From contig DASUZD010000029.1 in the NCBI GenBank assembly GCA_036377055.1, positions 1 through 18,557 of the forward strand: a stretch of 18,557 nucleotides of DNA. The letters are read 5' to 3'. Below are positions 7,388 to 15,196 of the stretch, one piece after another. The DNA is from DASUZD01 sp036377055 (GTDB taxonomy: Bacteria > Actinomycetota > Thermoleophilia > Gaiellales > Gaiellaceae). A program made the translations under genes and the position numbers. Numbering within the stretch: position 1 is the first letter of the stretch; each line of letters starts with the position of its first letter. The notes below the pieces were generated by a model, which was not told the origin of the DNA, did not search any database, and saw only the letters and a program-made list of their open reading frames with translations.

Positions 7388-8248
7388 GTGGCGCCCACCT
7401 ACCAGGAGACGATCGCTGCCCTGCAAGGGTTCTGGGCGGACTACGGCTGCGTGATCGTTCAGCCATACCACACGGAGGTCGGCGCGGGGACCTTCAACCC
7501 GGCGACGTTCCTCCGCTGCCTCGGGCCGAAGCCGTGGAAGACGGCGTACGTCGAGCCGTCGCTGCGGCCGTCCGACGGTCGCTACGGCGAGAACCCGTTC
7601 AGGTTCCAGCAGTTCCTCCAGTACCAGGTCGTGCTCAAGCCTGCCCCGCCCGACGTCCTCGACCTCTACTTCGCCTCGCTCGAGCACGTGGGCATCGACC
7701 TCGTCCGCCACGACGTCCGCCTCGTCGAGGACAACTGGGAGGGCCCGACGCTCGGTGCCTGGGGGCTCGGCTGGGAGGTCTGGCTCGACGGGATGGAGAT
7801 CACACAGTGGACGTACTTCCAGCAGCTCGGCGGCATGGACGTGGAGCTCGTGCCTGCGGAGATCACGTACGGGCTCGACCGGCTCGCGATGCACGTGCAA
7901 GGAAAGCGCACCGTGCTCGACCTGGAATGGGCGCCGGGGGTGACCTGGGCCGACGTCTACCTGGAGAACGAGCGCGAGTGGTCGACCTACAACTTCGAGG
8001 TCGCGCCGGTGGACGTCCTGATGCGCCGGTTCGGCGAGCACGAGGAGGAGTGCCGCATGCTGCTCGACCGCCGGCTGCCGCTGCCTGCGTACGACCAGGT
8101 GCTGAAGTGCTCGCACGTCTTCAACCTGCTCGACGCGCGGGGCGCGATCTCGGTGACGGAGCGAGCCGCGTACATCGCGCGCGTTCGCGACCTGGCCCGC
8201 GCCGTGGCGCAGCTCTACCTGGAGGTCGATGCCGACGCTGCTGGTTGA
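7388..8248 (+). CDS. glyQ: glycyl-tRNA synthetase alpha subunit
   Basis: Catalytic alpha subunit of the bacterial two-subunit glycyl-tRNA synthetase, a class II enzyme that activates glycine and charges tRNA-Gly together with GlyS. It has 286 residues, normal for the family. Signature blocks are TYQETIAALQGFWADYGCVI, VEPSLRPSDGRYGENPFRFQ, FQQFLQYQVVLKP and DNWEGPTLGAWGLGWEVWLD, with GMEITQWTYFQQLGG in the active site. GTG 7388 gives the expected N-terminus. TAGGAT (7369-7374), built on the GNAT stop codon, may be a -10 giving a leader of about 7 nt. There is no room for a T-box leader as found before glyQS in Firmicutes. It overlaps glyS by 20 nt. Confidence 0.97.
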   Translation: MAPTYQETIAALQGFWADYGCVIVQPYHTEVGAGTFNPATFLRCLGPKPWKTAYVEPSLRPSDGRYGENPFRFQQFLQYQVVLKPAPPDVLDLYFASLEHVGIDLVRHDVRLVEDNWEGPTLGAWGLGWEVWLDGMEITQWTYFQQLGGMDVELVPAEITYGLDRLAMHVQGKRTVLDLEWAPGVTWADVYLENEREWSTYNFEVAPVDVLMRRFGEHEEECRMLLDRRLPLPAYDQVLKCSHVFNLLDARGAISVTERAAYIARVRDLARAVAQLYLEVDADAAG

Positions 8249-10103
8249 AATCGGCTGTGAGGAGCTGCCGGCGTGGGCGTGCACGGAGGGCGCCGCGCAG
8301 CTCCCGGAGCTCTGCGAGCGGCACCTCGGCCGGCGCCCCGACGAGCTCTACGCCGGGCCGCGCAGGCTTGCGGTCATCCTGCGCGAGCTCGAGGAGCGAA
8401 CGCCGGACGAGTGGGTCAAGGGCCCGCCGGAGGCGCTCGCCGAGCGTGCGGCCGAGGGCTTCGCGCGCCGCCATGGCGTCGCCGTCGCCGAGCTCGAGCC
8501 GCGGGACGGCTTCCTCGGCGTGACGATCCCGGGCCGCCCGCTCGCGCAGGTTCTGCCGGAGCGGCTCGAGCAGGTCGTCCGTGGCTTCGCGTTCTCGAGG
8601 ACGATGCGCTGGGACGAGAGCGGCCTCCGCTTCCCCCGGCCGGTTCGCTGGATCTGCGCGCTGCTCGACGACGAGGCCGTCGAGGTCGGCGTCGTGCCGA
8701 GCGGCCAGGTCACGTACGGGCACCGGTTCACGCACGGCCGTGTCGAGATCCCGTCCGCGTCGAGGTACGCCGAGACGCTTCGCGAGGAGGGCGGCGTCGA
8801 GCCCGACCGCGCCGAGCGCTTCCGGCAGATCACCGAAGGCCTCGACGCGCTCGGCGGGTGGAGCGATCCGGCGGGCGTGCTCGACGAGGTCGTGCACCTC
8901 GTGGAGAGCCCGATCGTGCTCGAGGGCCGGTTCGGCGAGCGCTTTCTCCAGCTCCCCGAGCGCGTGATCGTGACGACGATGCAGTCGCACCAGCGCTACT
9001 TCCCTCTCGGCGGGAACCGGTTCGCGTTCGTCGCGAACGGCGGTGACCCGGACGTCGTCCGGGCCGGGAACGAGGCCGTCCTCGAGAGCCGCCTCGACGA
9101 CGCGAGCTTCACGTTCGAGCGCGACGTCCAGCGCGGCATCGACGCGCTCGCGGAGGCGCTGCCGGCGATCACGTTCTTCGCGGGCGCGGGCACCTTCGCG
9201 GACAAGACGGAGCGGATCGCGCGGATCGTCGATCGCCTCGGGGGCGGAGACGCGTCGCGCGAGGCCGCCCGGCTGGCCAAGGCCGATCAGGCCTCGGAGC
9301 TCGTGCGCGAGTTTCCCGACCTCGAAGGCGCGATCGGCGCGGAATACGCACGGCTGGCGGGGTACCCCGAGGCAGTATGCGCCGCGATCGAGGAGCAGTA
9401 CCTGCCCGACTCCGCCGGGGGGCCGCTGCCGGAGACGGAGGCGGGGAAGGTGCTCGCCGCGGCGGACAAGATCGACACGCTGACCGTCGCCTTCGAGCTC
9501 GGCCACCGCCCGACGGGCTCGCGCGATCCGTTCGGGCTCCGCCGGGCCGCGATCGGCCTCGCGCGGCTCGCGCTCGAAGGTGGCCTCCGCATCCCGCGCG
9601 CTCTCCTCGAGCCGGAGGTGCGGGACTTCGTCGAGGAGCGCCTCGAAGGCCTGCTCGACGTGCCGGTCGAGTTCGTGCGCGCGGCGCGCGCCTCGGACGT
9701 CCCCGAGCTCGGCCAGGTCGCGGAGCTCGCGCGCGTCCTCGCCTCGCTCCCCGACGAGCGGCTCGACCGCCTGCACACCGTGTTCACGCGCGCGCATCGG
9801 ATCGTGGCGAAGGCGGACGAGGAGGAGCTCCCCGAGCTGCGGTCCGAGCTCCTCCACGACGAGGCGGAGGTCGCCGTCGCGCGTGCTCTCTCTGACTTCG
9901 AGGCAGGCGCCGCAGCCGCGAGCGACTTCGACGCGGCGGTCGCGGCCGCGGAGGAGCTCGCGGCGCCGCTCGAGCGGTTCTTCGAAGACGTGCTCGTGAT
10001 GGCCGACGACCGGGAGCTCCGGCGAAACCGCCTGCGGCTGCTCGCCGACGTCCGCGACGCAGTCTCGAGCCGGCTCGGCGACCTCGCGCAGATACCGCGC
10101 TGA
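8229..10103 (+). CDS. glyS: glycyl-tRNA synthetase beta subunit
   Basis: Beta subunit that recognises tRNA-Gly and completes the enzyme with GlyQ. It has 624 residues, somewhat below the usual 680-700. It begins MPTLLVEIGCEELPA, the family start, 20 nt before the end of glyQ, so the two are probably co-translated. Core blocks include TMRWDESGLRFPRPVRWICA, TMQSHQRYFPL, FPDLEGAIGAEYARLAGYPE, AADKIDTLTVAFELGHRPTG and SRDPFGLRRAAIGLARLALE. The C-terminal helical anticodon-binding (DALR-like) region covers about the last 100 residues, ending FFEDVLVMADDRELRRNRL. No frameshift is visible, so the shorter length looks like a compact natural form. Confidence 0.96.
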   Translation: MPTLLVEIGCEELPAWACTEGAAQLPELCERHLGRRPDELYAGPRRLAVILRELEERTPDEWVKGPPEALAERAAEGFARRHGVAVAELEPRDGFLGVTIPGRPLAQVLPERLEQVVRGFAFSRTMRWDESGLRFPRPVRWICALLDDEAVEVGVVPSGQVTYGHRFTHGRVEIPSASRYAETLREEGGVEPDRAERFRQITEGLDALGGWSDPAGVLDEVVHLVESPIVLEGRFGERFLQLPERVIVTTMQSHQRYFPLGGNRFAFVANGGDPDVVRAGNEAVLESRLDDASFTFERDVQRGIDALAEALPAITFFAGAGTFADKTERIARIVDRLGGGDASREAARLAKADQASELVREFPDLEGAIGAEYARLAGYPEAVCAAIEEQYLPDSAGGPLPETEAGKVLAAADKIDTLTVAFELGHRPTGSRDPFGLRRAAIGLARLALEGGLRIPRALLEPEVRDFVEERLEGLLDVPVEFVRAARASDVPELGQVAELARVLASLPDERLDRLHTVFTRAHRIVAKADEEELPELRSELLHDEAEVAVARALSDFEAGAAAASDFDAAVAAAEELAAPLERFFEDVLVMADDRELRRNRLRLLADVRDAVSSRLGDLAQIPR

Positions 10104-10151
10104 TCCTCCCCGGACGAACCAGGCCGCTACCGCATGTGATCTTTCCGTCGA

Positions 10152-10157
10152 TACGGT
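10152..10157 (+). promoter_or_regulatory. putative -10 box of the esterase gene
   Basis: TACGGT ends 7 nt before GTG 10165 in the 61-nt gap after glyS, matching the leaderless pattern seen elsewhere in the window. No Shine-Dalgarno is visible. Confidence 0.4.
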
Positions 10158-10164
10158 CGTCGCC

Positions 10165-10956
10165 GTGCGCGCGCTCTGGTTTGCAGTCGGGCTCGCGGTG
10201 CCCGTCGCGGTCGTCGCGTTCCTCCTCGGCACGCGCTCTCCGGACCCCCAAGGCGCGCACGTCGACGGGTTCACGCTGACGAGCCGTCTCGTCGGCCGCG
10301 ACCTGCATGAGATCGCGATCAGGCCGGCCGGCGCGGGGCCGGGGCGGCCGTTGCTCGTCCTGCTCCACGGTCGCGGCTCGAGCCCGAGCGCGTTCCTCGG
10401 CCAGGGGCTCTTCGGCGCGCTGAAGGCGCTCGGGCCGCGCGCGCCCGAGGTGCTGCTCGCCGACGGAGACGACGCCAGCTACTGGCACGATCGCCGCGAG
10501 GGCGCGTGGGGCTCGTCGCTCGTGCGCGAGGCGATCCCGGCGGCCGTGGCGAGGTTGCCGGCCGATCGTCGCAGGGTCGCGATCGGCGGCGAGTCGATGG
10601 GGGGCTTCGGCGCGCTCGACCTCGCCCGGCTCCATCCGAGGCGATTCTGCGCCGTCGGCGGGCACTCGGCGGCGCTCTGGCGGACCGGCGGCGAGACTCC
10701 TGGCGGAGCCTTCGACGACGCGGCCGACTTCGCCCGCCACGACGTGATGGGCTCGCCGTTTCGTTACCGCGGCCCCCTGTGGATCGACGTCGGCGCCGAC
10801 GACCCCTTCCGCTCCGCCGACGAGTCCTTCGCGCGTGCGCACGGCGCGATCCTCCACGTCTGGCCCGGCGGCCACGAGGGCTCGTACTGGCGGGCACACA
10901 TGCTCGAGTACCTCCGCTTCTACGCGCGGGCGCTGGCGCGGTGCGGACGCGGTTAG
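10165..10956 (+). CDS. membrane-anchored alpha/beta-hydrolase, putative esterase
   Basis: A 263-residue alpha/beta-hydrolase of the putative esterase type (esterase D/feruloyl esterase-like). The N-terminus has an uncleaved signal anchor or signal peptide (about 3-21, ALWFAVGLAVPVAVVAFLL), so the enzyme should act outside the membrane. LVLLHGRGSSP supplies the oxyanion hole. The nucleophile is Ser144 in GGESMGGFGA, the acid is probably Asp212 or Asp213 in DVGADDPF, and the base is His237 in WPGGHEGSYW. The C-terminal block resembles the GGHDWSYW segment of esterase D. The substrate is unknown; an ester of a sugar, lipid or xenobiotic is possible. It sits between glyS and ppsR, and its TAG stop forms part of the ppsR -10 box. 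Confidence 0.85.
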   Translation: MRALWFAVGLAVPVAVVAFLLGTRSPDPQGAHVDGFTLTSRLVGRDLHEIAIRPAGAGPGRPLLVLLHGRGSSPSAFLGQGLFGALKALGPRAPEVLLADGDDASYWHDRREGAWGSSLVREAIPAAVARLPADRRRVAIGGESMGGFGALDLARLHPRRFCAVGGHSAALWRTGGETPGGAFDDAADFARHDVMGSPFRYRGPLWIDVGADDPFRSADESFARAHGAILHVWPGGHEGSYWRAHMLEYLRFYARALARCGRG

Positions 10957-10959
10957 CCT
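10954..10959 (+). promoter_or_regulatory. putative -10 box of ppsR
   Basis: TAGCCT ends 7 nt before the ppsR GTG at 10967. Its TAG is the stop codon of the esterase gene. The spacing fits a leaderless transcript. Confidence 0.45.
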
Positions 10960-10966
10960 TGCAGCC

Positions 10967-11794
10967 GTGAGCGCGAAGGCTCCAGTCGAGCTCCACGTGA
11001 TCTCCGACTCCACGGGGGAGACCGCGGCTCGCCTCGTGATCGCGCTCGAGGCGCAGTTCCCCGACCTCGACTTCGAGGAGATCAGGCACCCGCGGGTCGA
11101 GACCGTCGACGACCTGCGGCTCGCCGTGAGCCGCATGCGCGGCCGGCGCGCGGTCGCGGTCTACACGCTCGTCGACGAGGAGCTCCGCCAGACGATGCGC
11201 GACCTCTGCCGGCGCTCGCGCGTCCACTACTGCGACCTGCTCGGCCACCCGATCGACGCGGTGCGGCGCGTCTCCGGCCAGGCCGCCGCGATGGCGCCGG
11301 GCTCGCGCCCGCGGCTCAACTCGGCCTACTTCAAGCGGATCGAGGCGATCGAGTTCGCGGTCAAGTTCGACGACGGGATCGGCAGCGGCTTGGCGGACGC
11401 CGACATCGTCCTCGTCGGCGTGTCCCGAACGTCGAAGACGCCGCTCTCGATGTACCTCGGCTACCTGGGCCGGAAAACGGCCAACGTCCCCGTCGTGAAG
11501 GGCATCGACCCGCCGCCGGCGCTCTTCGAGGTCGACCCGGCGAAGGTCGTCGGCCTGACGATCGACGCCGCGCGGCTCGCCGAGATCCGCCAGGCGCGCG
11601 TCCGCAACCTCGGCACGTCCCCGAAGGCGTACGCCCAGCTGGTCGACATCTACGACGAGCTCGAGCATGCGGCCGCGATCCACCGGCGGCTCGGCTGCCC
11701 GGTCATCGAAGTCTCGGAGCTCTCGATCGAAGAAACCGCACAGCGCGTGATCCGGATCGTCGAGCAGCGCAAGGCCGAGGTGCAGGCCTCGTGA
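10967..11794 (+). CDS. ppsR: PPDK/PEP synthase regulatory kinase-phosphorylase
   Basis: DUF299 family bifunctional regulator, which inactivates pyruvate phosphate dikinase (or PEP synthase) by ADP-dependent phosphorylation of an active-site Thr and reactivates it by Pi-dependent dephosphorylation. From GTG 10967 it has 275 residues, the usual size. The N-terminal ELHVISDSTGETAARL is typical. The P-loop is GVSRTSKTPLSMYLGYLGRK (151-170), then ANVPVV. The C-terminal VSELSIEETAQRVI completes the signature. The frame is open further upstream inside the esterase gene, but GTG 10967 matches the family N-terminus and has TAGCCT 7 nt before it. Its target, ppdK, lies about 800 bp downstream with the conserved TSH site, so PPDK rather than PEP synthase is the likely partner. 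Confidence 0.94.
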   Translation: MSAKAPVELHVISDSTGETAARLVIALEAQFPDLDFEEIRHPRVETVDDLRLAVSRMRGRRAVAVYTLVDEELRQTMRDLCRRSRVHYCDLLGHPIDAVRRVSGQAAAMAPGSRPRLNSAYFKRIEAIEFAVKFDDGIGSGLADADIVLVGVSRTSKTPLSMYLGYLGRKTANVPVVKGIDPPPALFEVDPAKVVGLTIDAARLAEIRQARVRNLGTSPKAYAQLVDIYDELEHAAAIHRRLGCPVIEVSELSIEETAQRVIRIVEQRKAEVQAS

Positions 11795-11964
11795 CGGCAC
11801 CCGCGCCGAAGGGGCCCGTTCCGCTCCGCTACTGGGCGATGTGGTGGACGATCCTCGGCGCCGCGCTCGTGGTCTTCTACGTACTGCTGCCGCCGGTCTG
11901 GATGGCCATCCGGGCCGCGGCATGGGTCGCCGAGCGCCAGAACCGCCGCCGCGGATCTGGCTGA
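11791..11964 (+). CDS. small membrane protein coupled to ppsR (57 aa)
   Basis: GTG 11791 overlaps the ppsR TGA as GTGA, a typical coupling junction. The frame runs to TGA 11962-11964 and encodes 57 residues: a Pro-rich N-terminus (TAPAPKGPVPLRYWAMWW), one hydrophobic helix (about 19-40, WTILGAALVVFYVLLPPVWMAI) and a basic tail, AERQNRRRGSG. One membrane span with a cytoplasmic basic tail is likely. I do not recognise a family. A role near PpsR or PPDK is only suggested by position. Confidence 0.7.
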   Translation: MTAPAPKGPVPLRYWAMWWTILGAALVVFYVLLPPVWMAIRAAAWVAERQNRRRGSG

Positions 11965-11981
11965 TCCCAGGCGCTCACGGC

Positions 11982-12010
11982 TTGAACGACCCTCGCTCGT
12001 TCGCGAGAAT
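11982..12010 (+). promoter_or_regulatory. putative promoter of the 162-aa gene
   Basis: TTGAAC (11982-11987) and GAGAAT (12005-12010) are separated by exactly 17 bp, a sigma-70-like layout. The predicted start of transcription is near 12017, leaving a leader of about 30 nt that holds the GAGGAGGAG ribosome site (12036-12044). This differs from the leaderless style of most genes here. Confidence 0.45.
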
Positions 12011-12047
12011 CGCGTGTCTGCACCCTGCGGCACCCGAGGAGGAGATC

Positions 12048-12536
12048 ATGGCGACTCCAGACGACGACATGCTCGCCATTGAGCGCGCCAAGCTTGAGCT
12101 CGAAGAGCGGCGCGTGCGCGTGGAAGAGCGAAAGGCGCGGCAAAGCTTCTTGACGCGATTAAGCATCTTCATTCCCGCTATCGCGGCCGTCGCCGCCGTG
12201 GCCGGAAGCGTCTACCTGCAGCACGTCAAGGCGAAAGACGATTTTGAACTGAAGGCGGCAGAGATCGTGATGGACGCCACGGGCCCGTACGAAGCCCGCG
12301 CCCGTGCCGTTGCCCTCCGGGAGATCTTCCCGGACCGCCTTGGAGACCATTTCGGCGGTGCCTTCGATCCCGAGCACGCGACGAACCGGGCAACCTTCAA
12401 CCGCGACCAAAATGTGGCGTCGAAGAAGGAGTTGCTCAACCTAATCGCGGCGCACCCGGACGAGCGGTCGCAGCTCATCGCAACGTGGAAACGCCTCTTT
12501 CCGGATGACGTCTGGATTCGCGACCTCGAGGAGTAA
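12048..12536 (+). CDS. coiled-coil and single-span membrane protein, unknown (162 aa)
   Basis: From ATG 12048, with a strong GAGGAGGAG site just upstream, 162 residues. Residues about 8-33 are a charged heptad-like helix (AIERAKLELEERRVRVEERKAR), followed by a membrane span at about 34-57 (FLTRLSIFIPAIAAVAAVAGSVYL). A soluble domain of about 105 residues follows, with EIVMDATGPYEARARAVALR, LFPDRL-like IFPDRLGDHF, and a C-terminal KKELLNLIAAHPDERSQL then WKRLFPDDVWIRDLEE. The region around DATGP and the final helix look like a conserved hypothetical family scattered in bacteria, but I cannot name it. By eye its base composition is less GC-rich than the flanking genes. With its ATG, strong Shine-Dalgarno and separate promoter this hints at lateral acquisition between ppsR and ppdK. 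No enzymatic motif is visible. Confidence 0.75.
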   Translation: MATPDDDMLAIERAKLELEERRVRVEERKARQSFLTRLSIFIPAIAAVAAVAGSVYLQHVKAKDDFELKAAEIVMDATGPYEARARAVALREIFPDRLGDHFGGAFDPEHATNRATFNRDQNVASKKELLNLIAAHPDERSQLIATWKRLFPDDVWIRDLEE

Positions 12537-12601
12537 CTCGCCCCCATATCGCAGCACATCCGGGGAGTAACGCCGTGACGCCTGTGGGAAGATCCCCGCT
12601 C

Positions 12602-15196
12602 ATGGCGGTGGCGACGCGGTTCGTCTACGACTTCGACGAGGACTCGGAGGGCGGGAAGGAGCTTCTCGGAGGAAAGGGCGCAGGGCTCGCGGAGATGACC
12701 GCGCTGGGCGTTCCCGTTCCGGCGGGCTTCACCGTCACGACGGACGCCTGCCGCGCGTACATGAGCGGCGGCGGCCAGCTGCCCGACGGGCTCGAGGAGG
12801 AGGTCGACGAGCATCTCGCGGCGCTCGAGGAGAAGTCCGGCAAGCGGTTCGGCGACTCAGACGACCCGCTGCTCGTGTCCGTCCGCTCCGGCGCCGCGGT
12901 CTCGATGCCGGGGATGATGGACACGATCCTCAACCTCGGGCTGAACGACGAGGCGGTCGAGGGCCTCGCGCGGCGCACCGAGAACCCGCGGTTCGCTCGC
13001 GACTCGTACCGGCGGTTGATCCAGATGTACGGCGAGGTCGTCGACGGCATCGACGCGCACCGGTTCGAGCAGGCGCTGACCGACCTGAAGGCCGCGCGCG
13101 GCGCGAGCCAGGACGTCGACCTGTCCGCCGACGACCTGTCCGAGCTGATCGAGACGTTCAAGCGGATCTACCGCGATTCGACGGGCGGCGACTTTCCGCA
13201 GAACCCGCGCGAGCAGCTCCGGCGCGCGGTCCGCGCCGTCTTCGACTCGTGGGACACGCCACGGGCGCAGGTCTACCGCCGCGCGCACGCGATCCCGGAC
13301 GACCTGGGCACGGCGGTGAACGTCGTCCAGATGGTCTTCGGGAACAAGGGTGACGATTCGGGCACAGGCGTCTGCTTCACGCGCGATCCATCCACAGGCG
13401 AGCAGGGCCTCTACGGCGAGTTCCTCGCGAACGCGCAGGGCGAGGACGTAGTCGCGGGCATCCGCACGCCGCAACCGCTCGAGGCGATGAAGGAGCGCCA
13501 GCCGCGCGCCTTCGAGGAGCTCCTCGACACGATGCGGCGCCTGGAGAAGCACTACCGCGACATGCAGGACGTCGAGTTCACGGTCGAGGACGGTGAGCTC
13601 TACCTGCTCCAGACGCGGAGCGCGAAACGGACGGCCGCGGCCGCGCTCAAGTGCGCGGTGGACATGGTCGAAGAGGGCCTGATCTCGAAGGAGGAGGCCG
13701 TCGCGCGGATCGACCCGGCGCAGCTCGACCAGCTCCTGCACCCGATGATCGACCCGACGGCGAAGTTCGAGGTCGCGGCGAAGGGCCTGAACGCGTCGCC
13801 GGGCGCGGCGAGCGGCGCGATCGTGTTCGACGCGGACACGGCCGCAGAGCGAGGGGACGCGGGGGAGAGCGTGATCCTCGTCCGCTGGGAGACGACGCCG
13901 GACGACATCCACGGGATGATCGCGGCGAAGGGGATCCTGACCGCCCACGGCGGGATGACGTCGCACGCGGCGGTAGTCGCCCGCGGGATGGGGAAGCCTT
14001 GTATCGCGGGCTGCGAGGAGCTGAGCGTCGATGCCAAGGCGAAGAAGGCGACGCTCGGCGGCGAGGAGCTCGGCGAGGGGGACACGATCACGATCGACGG
14101 CTCGAGCGGCCGCGTCATGATCGGCGAGGTCCCGCTCGTCCCGCCGCAGCTGAACGACGACTTCGAGACGATCCTCGGCTGGGCCGACGCGCTGCGCCGC
14201 CTGAAGGTGCGCGCGAACGCCGACACCCCCGACGACGCCGAGCGGGCACGCGAGTTCGGCGCGCAGGGGATCGGCCTCTGCCGCACCGAGCACATGTTCA
14301 TGGCGACCGACCGCCTTCCGGTCGTGCGCGAGATGATCATGGCCGACGGGGAGGAGGGGCGGCGCGCGGCGCTCGACCGGCTCCTGCCGATGCAGCAGGA
14401 CGATTTCGAGGGCATCTTCGAGGCGATGGCGGGGCTGCCGGTGACGATCCGGCTGCTCGATCCGCCGCTGCACGAGTTCCTGCCGCCGCTCGAGGAGGCG
14501 AAGGACGAGAAGCTCCGCCGCCGGATCCGCGCGCTCCAGGAGGCGAACCCGATGCTCGGCACGCGCGGCTGCCGCCTCGGGCTCCAATGGCCCGAGATCT
14601 ACGAGATGCAGGTGCGGGCGATCGTCCGAGCCGCGCGCGCGGTCCACGAGCGGACGGGCGACGCGCCTCTGGTCGAGATCATGCACCCGCTCGTCGGCTT
14701 CGCCGAGGAGCTCCGCCGACTCCGCGAGCTGACCGTGCGCGTGGCCGAGGAGGAGGCGCCGGACGTCGAGTACCTCTGCGGGACGATGATCGAGCTCCCG
14801 CGCGCGTGCATGCGCGCCGACGAGATCGCGGAGTGGGCAGATTTCTTCTCATTCGGCACGAACGACCTGACCCAGACGGCGCTCGGCTTCTCCCGCGACG
14901 ACGCGGAGGGAAAGTTTTTGACGCACTACCTCGAGGACCGCGTGCTCGAGGCGAACCCATTCGAGACGCTGGACGTGTCCGGCGTCGGCGACCTGATGCG
15001 GATCGCGGTCGAGCGCGGCCGCGGCGCGAAGGGCGGAATCAAGCTCGGCATCTGCGGCGAGCACGGCGGCGAGCCGAAGAGTGTCGCGTTCTGCCACGAG
15101 CTCGGGCTCGACTACGTGAGCTGCTCCCCGTACCGCGTGCCGCTCGCGCGGCTGGCGGCTGCTCAGGCCACCCTCCAAAGCGTCCCGCCAGATTGA
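12602..15196 (+). CDS. ppdK: pyruvate, phosphate dikinase
   Basis: PPDK interconverts pyruvate, ATP and phosphate with PEP, AMP and pyrophosphate. From ATG 12602 it has 864 residues, normal for the family; an in-frame GTG at 12575 would add nine unusual residues. The N-terminal ATP-grasp region has GGKGAGLAEM, VSVRSGAAVSMPGMMDTILN and QDVEFTVEDGELYLLQTRSA. The mobile domain has LTAHGGMTSHAAVVARGMG with catalytic His455 and regulatory Thr453. The C-terminal PEP/pyruvate barrel has LCRTEHMFM, RLLDPPLHEFLPP, GTRGCRLGLQWPEIYEMQ, FFSFGTNDLTQTALGFSRDD and KLGICGEHGGE with the catalytic Cys818. The presence of ppsR upstream implies control by Thr453 phosphorylation. Its stop codon lies inside the -35 box of the next operon. 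Confidence 0.96.
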   Translation: MAVATRFVYDFDEDSEGGKELLGGKGAGLAEMTALGVPVPAGFTVTTDACRAYMSGGGQLPDGLEEEVDEHLAALEEKSGKRFGDSDDPLLVSVRSGAAVSMPGMMDTILNLGLNDEAVEGLARRTENPRFARDSYRRLIQMYGEVVDGIDAHRFEQALTDLKAARGASQDVDLSADDLSELIETFKRIYRDSTGGDFPQNPREQLRRAVRAVFDSWDTPRAQVYRRAHAIPDDLGTAVNVVQMVFGNKGDDSGTGVCFTRDPSTGEQGLYGEFLANAQGEDVVAGIRTPQPLEAMKERQPRAFEELLDTMRRLEKHYRDMQDVEFTVEDGELYLLQTRSAKRTAAAALKCAVDMVEEGLISKEEAVARIDPAQLDQLLHPMIDPTAKFEVAAKGLNASPGAASGAIVFDADTAAERGDAGESVILVRWETTPDDIHGMIAAKGILTAHGGMTSHAAVVARGMGKPCIAGCEELSVDAKAKKATLGGEELGEGDTITIDGSSGRVMIGEVPLVPPQLNDDFETILGWADALRRLKVRANADTPDDAERAREFGAQGIGLCRTEHMFMATDRLPVVREMIMADGEEGRRAALDRLLPMQQDDFEGIFEAMAGLPVTIRLLDPPLHEFLPPLEEAKDEKLRRRIRALQEANPMLGTRGCRLGLQWPEIYEMQVRAIVRAARAVHERTGDAPLVEIMHPLVGFAEELRRLRELTVRVAEEEAPDVEYLCGTMIELPRACMRADEIAEWADFFSFGTNDLTQTALGFSRDDAEGKFLTHYLEDRVLEANPFETLDVSGVGDLMRIAVERGRGAKGGIKLGICGEHGGEPKSVAFCHELGLDYVSCSPYRVPLARLAAAQATLQSVPPD

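Noticed and set aside
7300..7390. T-box riboswitch before glyQ
   Set aside because: Only 17 nt separate the GNAT stop from glyQ and no T-box sequence or specifier stem is visible.
8121..10274. Long open frame on the minus strand opposite glyS (717 codons)
   Set aside because: Its translation is low-complexity Arg/Ala/Asp-rich with no domain, and glyS on the plus strand is certain. Long antisense frames are expected in very GC-rich DNA.
11990..12007. Short inverted repeat CTCGC/GCGAG before the 162-aa gene
   Set aside because: Five-base arms are weak in this composition; I kept the promoter reading and make no operator claim.
12575..12601. Upstream GTG start for ppdK
   Set aside because: The extra nine residues (MTPVGRSPL) are unlike family N-termini, and ATG 12602 gives the expected MAVATRFVYDFDE start and puts the catalytic His at 455.
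12857..14686. Long open frame on the minus strand opposite ppdK (609 codons)
   Set aside because: It is a mirror of the ppdK codon pattern with biased Arg/Val/Asp/Leu composition and no recognisable motif.
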